Numbered from the stretch's first letter, positions 43,196 to 54,517 are shown. The stretch: DNA of 64,000 nt from Microbulbifer sp. A4B17 (GCF_003076275.1 NZ_CP029064.1:4196001-4260000), one strand, 5' to 3'. Numbers and translations: made by a program. Notes: generated from the sequence alone by a model not told the origin.

Positions 43196-46100
43196 ATGAA
43201 CATGCCCATAGATTTCAGCAGTATTTCCAATCAGCTTCCCGCCAACAGTCTGGCTAGAGGGAAAAGTTATTTCCGAAATGGTCATGTAGAAAGGTTTAAT
43301 ATTTCTCAGGACGGGAAAACTATCACCGGAAAGGTAAGAGGGTCATACGCTAGCCACTATCACCAGTATATATCGATAACCGAAAATCCCATTATGGGAA
43401 TATTCGGAATTGATGGTGAATGCTCCTGTCCAGTGGGTTATAACTGCAAACATGTAGCTGCCGTGCTAATGGCAGTAATCAATGAGTATAAACATCCATC
43501 GGAGCAGATCTCGAATAAAGGTACCTGGGAATACTGGCGAAAAGGTATAAAGGAAAAACAACATGATATCGAGCAGGACTCCTCATCAAATAGAGATCTT
43601 CTATATACCTTAGATTGGAATGATCAATATACTCCTGCTCTCCCCCGAGTTAATGTATATTCGGCCCGGCGTCTCAAAAAAGGCGGTTATGGAATACCTC
43701 AACGAGAGTACTTCCATATCAACAGCAGCCTTGCCAGTTCAAAAATTGATCAAAAAATATTTGGCCTTCAGCAGCTGCTTTCACAATCTACCTTCAAGAA
43801 AGCCATCTCGGGAGAGGAAGGTGCTCTTCTATTGAAAAACCTAATGCACACGCAGCGTTTTTTCAGTGATATCGATGCACTAACTCTCATTCATTCGGGT
43901 GAGGCAGTCCAGCTGGATCTGCACTGGAAGGAAGCGAAAGGCAGCTCAAAGCTGACACTGAATGTGCCGGACCTTCCCAAAGGCTGGAAGCTGATCCCCA
44001 CAGAGCCACCTTGCTACTATTCGCCACAAACCGACACCATTGGTCCAGTTGTAGCTCCAGTAAGTGGTGAGGCCCTAAACGATCTTACCTCTATGCCCGC
44101 CATTTCTACCGATAAAATGGCTGATGCTGTAAATTTTCTCAACAGTCAATATGGCAGTAAGAACCTGCCCACCCCAAAATCACTTCCAATTATTTCTATC
44201 AATGACTCTCTACGGCCATGCTTGATCCTGAAATCTATTGCCGTTCCAGAGAGCTATAAAAGACTACATACAGCCAGTTTTTATATTCAATATGGCCCAG
44301 TAGTTATCAGTGGAGAGGAAGTCCTGGCGAAAAATCACTCGGAAAATAATATCTACTCTCAAAAAAATGAACTTTATAAATTAGAGCGAGATTTTGTACA
44401 GGAAGCCGATAGATTACAGGAACTTTTACAATGGCAGTGGGACCTTGTCACCAATGATACTGGGGAAGCCACTCTGGTTTTTTCAGAGGAAGATATCAGC
44501 CAGAATACCATTGAACATTGGCACACATTTCTTATTGAAGGCATTCCGAAGCTTGAAGAAGCGGGCTGGCTTGTTGATATCCAAGATAACTTCTCCCTCA
44601 AAGTACATGAAATTGAAGACTGGGATTGGAAAGCCGAGCCCTCTTCCAACGACTGGTTTTCCCTTAGCGCTACTGTTGATATCGAAGGTCAACCGATACA
44701 GTTGGCACCGCTACTTTTGCAATATTTGGAATCCGGATACGCAATTTCTGATGACAATGAGGTACTGTTACCTCTCGATACTGATCAATACATTCGCCTA
44801 CCCAATGCTCTATTCCGCAATTTATGTGCGATTTTAGAGGAATGGTACAATAGTGAATCCCAAAGCTTTAAGGTGCCCAAGTTCGCCATTCCCGGCCTGC
44901 CAAATGCTGATTCAGCCTGGCAGAGCAATAAAGACTTAAAAGCCCTGGCTAAGAACCTGCAAAAAGGCCCGCAGAATGTAAAACCGCCCAGGGCCCTAAA
45001 GGCACAGTTGCGCCCCTATCAGCAAACGGGTTTTGAATGGCTGCAACACCTGCGTAAGCTCGATATGAACGGCATTCTGGCCGATGATATGGGGTTGGGA
45101 AAAACCCTGCAGGGATTGGCTCATGTCCTTAAAGAGAAGGAGAGCCGCCGCTTAACAAAGCCGGCTCTGGTGGTTGTCCCCACCAGCTTAGTGGGCAACT
45201 GGCTAAGCGAAACGCAACGCTTTGCCCCGACATTAAAGCCACTACTGCTTCACGGCAGTGATCGACAGGAAAGCTTCTCACTGATACCTGAATCTGATCT
45301 GGTCATAACCACTTACCCGCTTATTGTACGGGATAGTGAAGTATTAAAAGAATACAACTTTCATCTATTAATTCTCGATGAAGCACAAGTCATCAAAAAC
45401 CCTAAATCAAAAGCAGCACAATTACTCCGCACATTCAATGCACAACACAAGGTATGCTTGACAGGAACACCACTTGAAAACCACTTGGGAGAGCTTTGGT
45501 CACTCTTTGATTACCTGATGCCGGGTTTTCTGCATGGCCAGAAAAGGTTTAACAGCCTTTATAGGAACCCAATTGAAAAACAAGGCAATGAACACAAACA
45601 GCAGACCCTCAACCACAGAATCGCTCCATTTATTTTACGCCGTACCAAGCAGCAAGTTGCCAAAGAACTGCCACCGAAAACCGAAATCATCCAGTGGGTT
45701 ACCCTTGATACCGCCCAGGCCGCACTTTACGAGACGGTACGTGCAGCGATGGAGAAGCGCGTTAGGGACCTGATGAAAAAGAAAGGGCTCAACCGCTCAC
45801 ATATTGAAATCCTGGATGCCCTGCTGAAATTGCGGCAAATTTGCTGCGATCCAGGACTGGTCAAACTGGACAGAGCAAAGAAGGTTAAACATTCGGCCAA
45901 GTTGGAAGCACTGATGGATATCCTTCCGGAAATGGTGGAGGAAGGCCGCAAGATACTTTTATTCTCCCAATTTACCGAGATGCTGGGAAAAATTGAAACC
46001 GCCCTGGATAGTCATGCAATATCTTATGTGAAGCTAACCGGGCGCACACGCAAGCGCCAGGAAGCGATTGACGCCTTCCAAAATGGCGATATTCCTGTAT

Positions 46101-46396
46101 TCCTGATCAGCCTGAAAGCCGGTGGGGTGGGTTTAAACCTCACCACCGCTGATACAGTTATTCATTACGATCCCTGGTGGAATCCAGCTGTGGAAAACCA
46201 GGCAACCGACCGCGCATACCGTATCGGCCAGGATAAACCAGTCTTTGTGTATAAATTTATTTGTGAAAATACGGTGGAAGAAAAGATTATCGATATGCAG
46301 GCCCACAAGCAGGCTTTGGCTGGTGCGATCTATAGTAAAGATGGTAAAAAAATAACTATGGATTCTGAACAGTGGTTGTCACTATTTCAGGAGTAA
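43196..46396 (+). CDS. SNF2-family ATPase with N-terminal SWIM zinc finger
   Basis: The 1066-residue product has a SWIM finger at about 75-93 (CSCPVGYNCKHVAAVL, CxCxnCxH) and a C-terminal SNF2 motor: LADDMGLGKTLQGLAHV (Walker A, about 630), LLILDEAQVIKNPKSKAAQL (motif II, about 728), CLTGTPLENHLGELWSLFD, and LISLKAGGVGLNLTTADTV with ATDRAYRIGQ. Such proteins act on nucleoprotein, for example to strip RNA polymerase or remodel DNA-bound proteins. ATG 43196 and 43202 are both possible. It forms a single-gene unit. Confidence 0.93.
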   Translation: MNMPIDFSSISNQLPANSLARGKSYFRNGHVERFNISQDGKTITGKVRGSYASHYHQYISITENPIMGIFGIDGECSCPVGYNCKHVAAVLMAVINEYKHPSEQISNKGTWEYWRKGIKEKQHDIEQDSSSNRDLLYTLDWNDQYTPALPRVNVYSARRLKKGGYGIPQREYFHINSSLASSKIDQKIFGLQQLLSQSTFKKAISGEEGALLLKNLMHTQRFFSDIDALTLIHSGEAVQLDLHWKEAKGSSKLTLNVPDLPKGWKLIPTEPPCYYSPQTDTIGPVVAPVSGEALNDLTSMPAISTDKMADAVNFLNSQYGSKNLPTPKSLPIISINDSLRPCLILKSIAVPESYKRLHTASFYIQYGPVVISGEEVLAKNHSENNIYSQKNELYKLERDFVQEADRLQELLQWQWDLVTNDTGEATLVFSEEDISQNTIEHWHTFLIEGIPKLEEAGWLVDIQDNFSLKVHEIEDWDWKAEPSSNDWFSLSATVDIEGQPIQLAPLLLQYLESGYAISDDNEVLLPLDTDQYIRLPNALFRNLCAILEEWYNSESQSFKVPKFAIPGLPNADSAWQSNKDLKALAKNLQKGPQNVKPPRALKAQLRPYQQTGFEWLQHLRKLDMNGILADDMGLGKTLQGLAHVLKEKESRRLTKPALVVVPTSLVGNWLSETQRFAPTLKPLLLHGSDRQESFSLIPESDLVITTYPLIVRDSEVLKEYNFHLLILDEAQVIKNPKSKAAQLLRTFNAQHKVCLTGTPLENHLGELWSLFDYLMPGFLHGQKRFNSLYRNPIEKQGNEHKQQTLNHRIAPFILRRTKQQVAKELPPKTEIIQWVTLDTAQAALYETVRAAMEKRVRDLMKKKGLNRSHIEILDALLKLRQICCDPGLVKLDRAKKVKHSAKLEALMDILPEMVEEGRKILLFSQFTEMLGKIETALDSHAISYVKLTGRTRKRQEAIDAFQNGDIPVFLISLKAGGVGLNLTTADTVIHYDPWWNPAVENQATDRAYRIGQDKPVFVYKFICENTVEEKIIDMQAHKQALAGAIYSKDGKKITMDSEQWLSLFQE

Positions 46397-46407
46397 ATTA
46401 CTCAACA

Positions 46408-46446
46408 GGGGCTCCAATGAATGGAATATAACAGCCATGGAGCCCC
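46408..46446 (+). terminator. Terminator-like hairpin after the SNF2 gene
   Basis: GGGGCTCCA (46408-46416) pairs exactly with TGGAGCCCC (46438-46446). The following T-run is short. Confidence 0.6.
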
Positions 46447-46605
46447 ATCATTTCAATAAATTTATATTTTTTCTGACCAGAAAACACTTATTATTCAGCT
46501 GACTTCTGCCAGTGAGGACACTCAGATGTCTTAAAAAGTAAGGCCTGAACGAAATTCAGGCACAACCTCATACTCCGCTATGCCCTCTACTTCGCGAAAG
46601 AATAG

Positions 46606-47475
46606 TTAACTCACAAGTTTGCTCAAATCAGTTTCTATTGTATTTTCCCTAGATTTCTCTTGATTTAGAAAACCCACCACAGACTTAATCACGTCTGTAT
46701 CCCAAACCATTTTCCGATGCCCCACACCGCTAATTTTGATCATCTCTGCAGCAGGCCAGGTTTTATGAATTCTCTCACCGTGGAAGATAGGTACTTCATC
46801 GTCTTCCATGTCGTAAATCATTAGAAGCGGAGTATCTTCCGGTGTATACATTTTGCACTGTAACAACTCCTGCCAAGAAAAGCCTATCTGCTTGGCAATT
46901 TTGTCCTGGCATATCTCTGTCGTTTCAGTGCTTACCTTAAGCATCTTTTTCATAATTTCGATGATCGGCAAGGGGGCACTCGGTGCACCGAGTATCGAAT
47001 AGCACCGGGCTTTAAGCCCAAACTCCCGCGCTCTCATCGTCATCATGCCACCCATCGAATGTCCGACAATGGCAAAAATTTCCGGAAACTGTTGAGCGAG
47101 AGAGCAAATATCTTTCGCCATAATATCAAAGTTGCAGACCTTACCCTCGGAGTGGCCGTGGGCAGTTGCATCAATCGCAACGGCTTGGAAACCTCGCTCG
47201 GCTATTGCCATCGCCAGAGTTGCCATTTTAGTGGCCTTGGCCTCCCAGCCATGGCAGAGGATCACCACCGGCCCCTCCCCCCATGACCAGGCTGTATTTT
47301 CTGTGCCTAAAGCACCACGATAGGTAATCTTCCTGGCTTGAGCCAGCTGCGACTTTTCACGTTCTGAATCTGGATAACGCCGTGGCCGGGAAGACATATG
47401 CATTGCAATTTTTGCTGATAACTTTGGGGATAGACGCCCTGTGAACTGCATTATTCCCTGTATTATCTTAAGCAT
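46606..47475 (-). CDS. Alpha/beta hydrolase
   Basis: The 289-residue product has the oxyanion segment VILCHGWEAKATKM, the nucleophile elbow AIVGHSMGGMM with Ser140, an Asp in LMIYDMEDDEVP, and a late His in KISGVGHRKMVWD, so the triad is complete. No signal peptide is seen. The natural substrate is unknown. The gene stands alone on the minus strand. Confidence 0.85.
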   Translation of the reverse strand: MLKIIQGIMQFTGRLSPKLSAKIAMHMSSRPRRYPDSEREKSQLAQARKITYRGALGTENTAWSWGEGPVVILCHGWEAKATKMATLAMAIAERGFQAVAIDATAHGHSEGKVCNFDIMAKDICSLAQQFPEIFAIVGHSMGGMMTMRAREFGLKARCYSILGAPSAPLPIIEIMKKMLKVSTETTEICQDKIAKQIGFSWQELLQCKMYTPEDTPLLMIYDMEDDEVPIFHGERIHKTWPAAEMIKISGVGHRKMVWDTDVIKSVVGFLNQEKSRENTIETDLSKLVS

Positions 47476-47881
47476 GTTATTTAATCTCTAACCTTGTGTC
47501 CTATATGATCCTTGATTGCGATATTGACTGCTATAAAGAAAAATACGCTGATCAATGATTGCTGATTGTATATCAACGTAAAAATGCTAACTAATACAGG
47601 GCAATTTCATCCAAAAAGTTATCCGATTCGATAACTTTTCTAAAAGATAGGAAATTCATCTCACCTCTGCGTTAAATTTGCTAAAAAATAAGAATTTAAT
47701 CCTATAAATAGAATTTCATGCTAGATCAATAAAATACTGCGTCACGATTTAGATTACACACAAACTCAGATCACCAAGAGATCTACACTATTAGTCTGGT
47801 CGTAAAATACCGTACCTATTTCACTATCCGACCTCCCATTTAAAAGCCCTATTTTTCCATCGAACCTTTGGAAAGTTGGAC
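47476..47881. other. Divergent intergenic region, nothing specific seen
   Basis: About 400 AT-rich bases between the hydrolase and the OmpW gene, presumably with promoters for both. No site could be supported. Confidence 0.35.
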
Positions 47882-48619
47882 ATGAAAGGAATCAATCTGA
47901 CAATAGTTTTTTGCATTGTACTATTGCTTACCAGCCAGTCAGTTGCGGACTATAAAAAGGGAGACTTTATCGTTCGCGTTGGTGCAGCAGCGGTTGACCC
48001 CAACGACGATTCCAGCCGATTGCGTCTGAATGGCACTCCATTAGATTACACCCGGGTTTATGTGGATACCGGTTACTCCGTAAGTATCACCGGCACCTGG
48101 TTGTTCGCAGATCACTGGGGGCTGGAATTGCTGGCAGCTGCACCTTTCAGGCACGATCTGGATGTCCGGGGCTTACCAGACCCGGATACCGGCGAGCCCC
48201 TGGGCCGAGTATCCCTGGGCGACATCAAGCACCTCCCACCTACACTCAGCGTGCAGTGGTACCCGGTGTGTACCGAATCCTGGATACAGCCCTATATTGG
48301 CCTTGGAATTAACTACACGCATTTCTTTGATGAAGATATCAGCCGTACGGCGCAAAACTACTTCGACACTGCGCTCAGTGCTGACTCACGGGCATCTTTG
48401 AGCTTGAGTAACTCCTGGGGCCTGGGTGGAGAGGTGGGCATAGATATTGCCTTTGGCCGCAATAGTAATTGGCTTTTTAATGCCGCAATCTGGTACCTGA
48501 ATATCGATACCAAAGCAAAAATCCGCTTTCGTACGGAAGATAACGAATACAGCCGCATTGATGTGAATGTCGACATTGACCCTTGGGTCTATTCATTGGG
48601 TATCGGCTATCATTTCTAA
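47882..48619 (+). CDS. OmpW-family outer membrane protein
   Basis: ATG 47882 is chosen because GGAAAG lies a normal distance upstream. The 245-residue product has a signal peptide ending near QSVA, then YKKGDFIVRVGAAAVDPNDD, SVSITGTWLFADHWGLELLA, PTLSVQWYPV, QPYIGLGINYTHFFDE and a terminal GIGYHF with C-terminal Phe, the marks of the eight-stranded OmpW barrel. It probably lets small hydrophobic molecules through the outer membrane. A second member of the family is at 62025. Confidence 0.9.
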   Translation: MKGINLTIVFCIVLLLTSQSVADYKKGDFIVRVGAAAVDPNDDSSRLRLNGTPLDYTRVYVDTGYSVSITGTWLFADHWGLELLAAAPFRHDLDVRGLPDPDTGEPLGRVSLGDIKHLPPTLSVQWYPVCTESWIQPYIGLGINYTHFFDEDISRTAQNYFDTALSADSRASLSLSNSWGLGGEVGIDIAFGRNSNWLFNAAIWYLNIDTKAKIRFRTEDNEYSRIDVNVDIDPWVYSLGIGYHF

Positions 48620-48788
48620 GCTGGCATAATTTTCCACACTAATACTATAACCCTGCTTTCTTTCGATTTTCTCGAACAGTTTGGTCGAATTTAACTAATT
48701 TTCATTCTATCGCACCTCTGTAAACTGCCTCTTATCCACAGCAGCTACCAAACAGTAGCGATAAATCCCCAGTTTAAGGATCGACACA

Positions 48789-49220
48789 ATGAGTACTTCT
48801 ACTTTATCCACAACCCCCAATATCTCCAGAAACTCCCTACTCCCAGCAATTGCTGATTTGGGCGGACGTATTAGTCTTGCAGCAATCTTCTTACTCGCAG
48901 GAGTTAACAAGATCCAGAATTATGAAGGCAGCGCCCAGTACCTTGCCCATGGTGGTCTGCCTGAATTTCTGCTTCCGCTGGTGATCCTGTTTGAGATTGG
49001 CGGCGCGCTGGCCCTGATTGCAGGTTTTCAGGTTCGTTTAACCGCTTTAGCATTTGCCGGATTCAGTTTGCTCACGGCGATCCTGTTCCATAACAACCTG
49101 GGCGACCAAGTGCAGTTTTTAATGTTTTTTAAGAACCTGGCTATTGCAGGTGGTTTTCTGATGGTAGCAGCTCATAATGCTGGACGTTTCAGCTTGGACG
49201 GTAGAAAAAGCACACTCTAA
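48789..49220 (+). CDS. DoxX-family membrane protein
   Basis: The 143-residue product has four membrane helices and DoxX motifs (AIADLGGRISLAAIFLLAGV, NKIQNYEG, LVILFEIGGALALIAGF, FHN). DoxX proteins are associated with quinone and thiol chemistry. It is followed after 47 bases by the YqjG-like reductase gene, a common pairing. Confidence 0.85.
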   Translation: MSTSTLSTTPNISRNSLLPAIADLGGRISLAAIFLLAGVNKIQNYEGSAQYLAHGGLPEFLLPLVILFEIGGALALIAGFQVRLTALAFAGFSLLTAILFHNNLGDQVQFLMFFKNLAIAGGFLMVAAHNAGRFSLDGRKSTL

Positions 49221-49267
49221 ATCCACCTGGAAATTATCACAGGGAAAAAACGATTAAGGAGTAAGAC

Positions 49268-50239
49268 ATGGGACTGTTAATTAATGGGCATTGGCGAGAC
49301 CAGTGGTACGATACCAAGAGTTCAGGCGGTGCATTTAGACGGGAAGACGCCCAGTTACGCAATTGGATTACTGCTGACGGCAGCGCCGGCCCCAGTGGTG
49401 AGGGTGGTTTTAAGGCGGAATCCGGTCGCTACCACTTATATGTATCCCTGGCCTGCCCTTGGGCCCATAGAACCCTGATTTTTCGCAAACTGAAAAAGCT
49501 TGAAGAGCGTATCAGTATCTCCATTGTGAGCCCGGATATGCTTGACCAGGGTTGGAGCTTTAATACCGATGAGGGTAGCACTGGTGATTCGCTGTTCGAT
49601 TACGACTTTCTACATCAGGTTTACACTCACAATAAAGCTGATTACTCTGGTCGTGTCACTGTGCCGGTACTATGGGATAAGCAGCAAGAACGCATTGTCA
49701 GCAATGAGTCGTCTGAAATTATTCGCATGTTTAACAGTGCATTTAATAAAATCACTGGCGATACCCAAGACTTTTTTCCTGAAGAGAAAAGACGGGATAT
49801 CGAATCTATAAATCAGTTGGTCTACGAAAATATCAATAACGGTGTTTACCGCTGTGGCTTCGCCACCACCCAGTCGGCTTATGAAGACGCTTATCAAAAC
49901 TTGTTTAATACCCTGGATAAAGTAGAAGAAATTTTAGGAAAGCAGCGTTATCTGGTAGGTGACAAAATTACCGAGGCAGACTGGCGAATATTCACCACAC
50001 TGATTCGCTTTGATTCCGTCTATCACGGCCATTTTAAATGCAACAAGAAGCGGCTGGAAGACTACCCTAATCTACGAAATTATGTCCGCGAATTATATCA
50101 GTGGCCACAAGTTGCAGAAACAGTAAATTTTCACCATATCAAGCGCCACTACCATTTCAGCCACAAATCCATCAATCCAACCCAGATAGTGCCAGTGGGA
50201 CCTGCAATTGATTACAACAGTCCTCACAATCGGGTATAA
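49268..50239 (+). CDS. yqjG: Glutathionyl-hydroquinone reductase (YqjG/Ecm4 type)
   Basis: The 323-residue product is a xi-class glutathione transferase: SGRYHLYVSLACPWAHRTLI with catalytic Cys63, IVSPDMLDQGWSF, VTVPVLWDK, SNESSEIIRMFNSAF, and the C-terminal GDKITEADWRIFTTLIRFD and HYHFSHKSINPTQIVP. It reduces glutathionyl-hydroquinones to the free hydroquinone, using glutathione. AAGGAG precedes ATG 49268. It lies in a cluster with DoxX, a LysR regulator and a pirin. Confidence 0.93.
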   Translation: MGLLINGHWRDQWYDTKSSGGAFRREDAQLRNWITADGSAGPSGEGGFKAESGRYHLYVSLACPWAHRTLIFRKLKKLEERISISIVSPDMLDQGWSFNTDEGSTGDSLFDYDFLHQVYTHNKADYSGRVTVPVLWDKQQERIVSNESSEIIRMFNSAFNKITGDTQDFFPEEKRRDIESINQLVYENINNGVYRCGFATTQSAYEDAYQNLFNTLDKVEEILGKQRYLVGDKITEADWRIFTTLIRFDSVYHGHFKCNKKRLEDYPNLRNYVRELYQWPQVAETVNFHHIKRHYHFSHKSINPTQIVPVGPAIDYNSPHNRV

Positions 50240-50344
50240 AAGCAATTCTCTTTTATCCGGGGGCAAGTAATTTTATAAAGATTGTTACGGTCTTGCCCCA
50301 GACATTTACCCACAATGATCGGCAACATATCAAGGGCCCACCTC

Positions 50345-51247
50345 ATGCAGAAAACCACCCTGGAACAGTGGCGAATGTTTAAATCTGTAGCAGATGCTGG
50401 TGGTTTTAATCAAGCCTCTTCACAAGTGCACAAGAGCCAGTCGAGTATTCATAATGCAGTCAGTAACCTGGAAGCAGCACTCGGGATCAAGCTATTTGAA
50501 GTATCCGGCCGCAAAGTGATGCTCACAGAAGCAGGTAATCTCATGCTCCGCAGAGGACAATACTTACTGGATGAAGTCTCTCGTATCGAGGATATTGCCA
50601 ACACCCTTAGTAAAGGCGTTGAAACAGAACTACGTATCGCTGTGGACGGCGCCTTCCCTCAAAATGTGGTCTTCCAGGCACTTGAGAAAGTTTCTGCGAT
50701 GTATCCCCAGGTAAACATCGATATTGTTGATACCGTTTTATCAGGCACTAATGAGTTAATCCAGGAGGGGTTAGTGGATCTGGGTCTATCGGCCTTTCGC
50801 ATGAACAACGCCCTCAATGACGAGATCTGTCGCATTGAATTTATCGCTATAGCCCATAAAAACCACCCTCTGCACCAGCTGAATAGCGAGCTAACTTACG
50901 ATAACCTAAAATCATATCGTCAAATAATTGTGCGGGACTCAGCTTTACAGACAAACAGGGATTCTGGCTGGCTGGGAGCTGAACAACGCTGGAAAGTCGG
51001 CAGTATACGTGCATCTTTGGATCTTATTACACAGGGCCTCGGCTTTGCCTGGCTACCGATGCCAATGATTTCTGAATTAGTTGACGATGGCACCCTTAAA
51101 CGACTCCCCTTAAAAAATGGCAGTCTGCGCTCCAGTAGTTTTTACCTGAACTTTAAAGACCAGGATAAATTAGGCCCTGCGGCGAGGGAGTTTATTGGTG
51201 AACTTAGGTTACTTACCTTGGATATGCCTACTTCTGAAGAGCACTAA
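50345..51247 (+). CDS. LysR-family regulator of the DoxX/YqjG/pirin cluster
   Basis: ATG 50345 (MQKTTLEQWRMFKSVADAG) starts right before the winged helix; a longer frame from 50282 adds an unlikely tail. The 300-residue product has GGFNQASSQVHKSQSSIHNA and NLEAALGIKLFEVSGRKVML as its DNA-binding part and a normal sensor domain. The genes around it suggest control by a quinone or related electrophile. Confidence 0.9.
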   Translation: MQKTTLEQWRMFKSVADAGGFNQASSQVHKSQSSIHNAVSNLEAALGIKLFEVSGRKVMLTEAGNLMLRRGQYLLDEVSRIEDIANTLSKGVETELRIAVDGAFPQNVVFQALEKVSAMYPQVNIDIVDTVLSGTNELIQEGLVDLGLSAFRMNNALNDEICRIEFIAIAHKNHPLHQLNSELTYDNLKSYRQIIVRDSALQTNRDSGWLGAEQRWKVGSIRASLDLITQGLGFAWLPMPMISELVDDGTLKRLPLKNGSLRSSSFYLNFKDQDKLGPAAREFIGELRLLTLDMPTSEEH

Positions 51248-51350
51248 GCATTCTCTTTATACGAATAATCAACTCACCTTTATCCAATATTCCTTAAGAT
51301 TCTAGAGGTCTATCATAGCCGCTATACTTTTTACCGATAAGGAACTGGCT

Positions 51351-52049
51351 ATGTACTATTTCAGACCATCTAATGAACGCGGAAAAGCCCGCTTTGGTTG
51401 GCTATACAGCCAACATACTTTCTCATTCGGGCACTATTACGACCCAAAATATATGGGCTTTTCTGTACTACGGGTTATTAATGACGATACCGTAAAACCC
51501 GGAGCAGGATTTAACACTCATGGACATCGGGATATGGAAATTATTTCCTATATTCTGGAAGGTGCTATCGAGCACTTGGATAGTCAGGGAAACCACTTTG
51601 TAGTTCCCGCTGGGGAGATCCAAAAAATGAGTGCAGGTACGGGTATTACTCACTCAGAGTACAATCACTCAAAGACTGAACAACTCAAGTTTCTGCAGAT
51701 CTGGATTCAACCAGATCGAAAGGGCATTCAGCCAAGTTACGAACAAAAAAGTATCGCTCAAGCAGGAAAGCTAACTCCTCTGGTAACACCTGAAGGTCGT
51801 GATAATTCACTAAAAATTCACCAGGATGCCAGCTTATTTCGCCTGCAGTTAAGTGCCGGTGAAAGCCTAAAGTTGGATGCTCGGGAACGTCCTGGCTACC
51901 TTCATATCATTGACGGTGGTGTCAGTATCAACGGTAAACATCTATTAGAGGCGGGAGATGGATTAGGGCTTTATAAAGAGCAAATAGAGTTGGACGCTCA
52001 TACGAACGATATTACTGCACTGTGGTTTGATCTGCCAATAATGGAGTAA
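51351..52049 (+). CDS. Pirin-family protein (quercetinase-like, YhhW type)
   Basis: The 232-residue bicupin opens with MYYFRPSNERGKARFGWL and has the metal ligands His57 and His59 in FNTHGHRDMEIISYIL, plus GTGITHSEYN with a further His and Glu. E. coli YhhW of this type oxidises quercetin. It completes the stress cluster DoxX-YqjG-LysR-pirin. Confidence 0.92.
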   Translation: MYYFRPSNERGKARFGWLYSQHTFSFGHYYDPKYMGFSVLRVINDDTVKPGAGFNTHGHRDMEIISYILEGAIEHLDSQGNHFVVPAGEIQKMSAGTGITHSEYNHSKTEQLKFLQIWIQPDRKGIQPSYEQKSIAQAGKLTPLVTPEGRDNSLKIHQDASLFRLQLSAGESLKLDARERPGYLHIIDGGVSINGKHLLEAGDGLGLYKEQIELDAHTNDITALWFDLPIME

Positions 52050-52231
52050 TAGCACAGAGAATTTCTCCAACACAAATATTATAACTTCTCAATTGTCTTT
52101 AGTTTTTACTGCAAATCTGCTCTAACCATTTAGTGAAAAAATGAATAATCACTAAAATCCCAAATTACTCCTAAACTATTAGACCGATAATTCTCGCCAA
52201 ACAAGATGTCTGTTTCACCAAGGATAGAGTA

Positions 52232-54517
52232 ATGGGATCAGCAGGTGACATTGAGAGTCACACAGGCGATAAACCAGCGCCGGGGAGATGGATCTCCCTA
52301 CTGGCCCCGATTCCTCCGGCCATTATTGCCTTGACACTGCTCTATCATCTTCCTGATATTTCGGCCGGCAGAGAATTTTCCTTTGGCTTTAGCTGGGTTC
52401 CTCAGCTGGGTGTATCCCTGCGCTTCTATATCGATGGTTTGAGCTACTTATTTGCCTTGCTAATCAGTGGCATTGGTTTTTTTATTACCATTTATGCGGC
52501 TGAGTATTTACGCGGCAACCCTCTATTGCGACGCTTTTTCCTCTATCTCTATTTATTTATGATCGGGATGCTGGGTTTGGTTCTGGCATCTGATCTGATC
52601 ACCCTATTTGTGTTTTGGGAGATTACCACGGTCGCAAGCTACCTCTTGATTGGCTTTAACCACGCCAGTGCTGTTGCGCGACGCTCGGCATTACAGGCTT
52701 TACTGGTGACCGCCTTAGGGGGCCTCTGCCTACTAACTGCTTTCTTATTATTGGGACAGATCGTAGGCAGCTATGATCTGGAAGAGCTTTTAATCAAAGG
52801 GGAGCAAGTTAAATCCAGTCCATTCTATCTACCCATTTTGATACTGGTGCTTATCGGGGCATTTTCTAAGTCAGCACAATTACCATTCCATTTTTGGCTG
52901 CCCAATGCCATGGCAGCCCCCACACCAGTAAGTGCATACCTTCATTCTGCCACTATGGTCAAAGCCGGTATCTACCTGCTCGCCCGTCTACATCCTGTAT
53001 TGGCCCACAATGAATACTGGGAGTGGATCCTAACCTGTACCGGTATTGCCACCGCCGCAGTGGCAGCAGTTGCTGCCCTGCGCCAAACTGACCTGAAGCT
53101 GGCCCTTGCCTATACCACCATTATCGCCCTGGGCACTATTACTATGTTCCTGGGCTCCGATGCTTCGGCAGCCGTTGCCGCCGCAATTACTTTTTTACTG
53201 GTTCACTCTTTCTATAAAGCAGCGCTGTTTATGGTGGTTGGCATTATTGATCGACAGACCGGTACTCGGGATTTAACCAAGCTACAAGGTCTGGCGAAAC
53301 TTCTGCCTTTTGCTTTTGTTGCAGCCCTGGCCTCAGCGTTATCTATGGCCGGTTTTCCACCGTTTCTTGGGTTTATTGGCAAAGAGCTTAAATATGAGGG
53401 TGCCTTGGCAGTAGCTTCGGAACCGGCGCTGGTAGGTACTGCTGCAATTTTTGCCAATGCAGTGACCGTAACAGTGGCAGGAATGGTAGCAATCAAACCC
53501 TTCTTTGGTCCCCTTCCCCAAAATGCCAGCCGTATCCGCTGGGCGCCTCCCGGCTTGTGGATAAGCCCACTAATTTTGAGTGCCTTTGGCCTGACATTTG
53601 GTTTAGCGCCGGACTTGGTCGGCGGCGGACTGGTGGAGCCGGCGCTTACCGCAATACTCGGCCTACCCGAAACCATCGACCTGAAACTCTGGCACGGTAT
53701 CAATATTCCACTACTGATGAGTATTCTTACCTTTGTGCTCGGTGTCATCATGTACGTCAACCTCAAGCGCATGCGCGCCTGGTTAAACTGGGACTTTACC
53801 CATGCTCCAACCAGTGCCGATTTAATGTGGGATAAATCCCTGGAGTTACTGAAGTCTTTTGCCGCACTGCAAACACGTGTACTGCAAAACGGAATTATGC
53901 GGCGATATCTCACCGTTATTTTCGTTACGCTGTCGATGGCACTGATTTACGCCTTTGTACACACCGGTCGCTTCTCGCTGGAACTATCTGCACCACGGCT
54001 CAATTTAAAAGAGTGGGCGGCCATACTGCTGACAGTAGGGGGCACTTTTACTGCCGGCATTGCACGCAAACCACTAACGGCTATTTGTGCACTCGGTGCT
54101 CTCGGTGTTGGCATCGCCCTAATTTATCTTTTCTTTGGTGCTCCGGATGTGGCCATTACCCAGATTCTGGTGGAAACCTTATATCTGGTGTTAATTGCCG
54201 CAATACTTCCGCGTTTACCCGTATTTAGTCCCAACAGGAAAGTGGGTTTCCGCCCTCGAGATGCCATGTTGGGCGCCGCTGTCGGAATCTTGTTTACCAT
54301 CAGTATTTTGGTTGTCTTACAAACCCAGTTCGATAGCCCGGTGAGTGAGTTTTACAAGGAAGCTGCTGTACCACAGGCCCATGGACGCAATATTGTCAAT
54401 GTCATTCTGGTGGACTTCCGGGCTCTGGATACTTTCGGGGAAATTATTGTGGTGTTTACAGCTGCAATTGCTGCGGTGACGCTGCTGGGACATCATTTAA
54501 GACGGGGCAAGCAGTGA
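52232..54517 (+). CDS. mrpA: Na+/H+ antiporter subunit A (MrpA/MnhA)
   Basis: The 761-residue product has the proton-pumping core of complex I-like antiporters: [56 protein letters not shown] and [17 protein letters not shown]. The C-terminal part ([19 protein letters not shown]) is the MrpA C-terminal/DUF4040 region, and the last stretch ([20 protein letters not shown]) resembles the MrpB N-terminus. It is the first gene of a seven-gene operon. The complex exchanges Na+ for H+ at the inner membrane and supports salt and alkali tolerance. Confidence 0.95.
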   Translation: MGSAGDIESHTGDKPAPGRWISLLAPIPPAIIALTLLYHLPDISAGREFSFGFSWVPQLGVSLRFYIDGLSYLFALLISGIGFFITIYAAEYLRGNPLLRRFFLYLYLFMIGMLGLVLASDLITLFVFWEITTVASYLLIGFNHASAVARRSALQALLVTALGGLCLLTAFLLLGQIVGSYDLEELLIKGEQVKSSPFYLPILILVLIGAFSKSAQLPFHFWLPNAMAAPTPVSAYLHSATMVKAGIYLLARLHPVLAHNEYWEWILTCTGIATAAVAAVAALRQTDLKLALAYTTIIALGTITMFLGSDASAAVAAAITFLLVHSFYKAALFMVVGIIDRQTGTRDLTKLQGLAKLLPFAFVAALASALSMAGFPPFLGFIGKELKYEGALAVASEPALVGTAAIFANAVTVTVAGMVAIKPFFGPLPQNASRIRWAPPGLWISPLILSAFGLTFGLAPDLVGGGLVEPALTAILGLPETIDLKLWHGINIPLLMSILTFVLGVIMYVNLKRMRAWLNWDFTHAPTSADLMWDKSLELLKSFAALQTRVLQNGIMRRYLTVIFVTLSMALIYAFVHTGRFSLELSAPRLNLKEWAAILLTVGGTFTAGIARKPLTAICALGALGVGIALIYLFFGAPDVAITQILVETLYLVLIAAILPRLPVFSPNRKVGFRPRDAMLGAAVGILFTISILVVLQTQFDSPVSEFYKEAAVPQAHGRNIVNVILVDFRALDTFGEIIVVFTAAIAAVTLLGHHLRRGKQ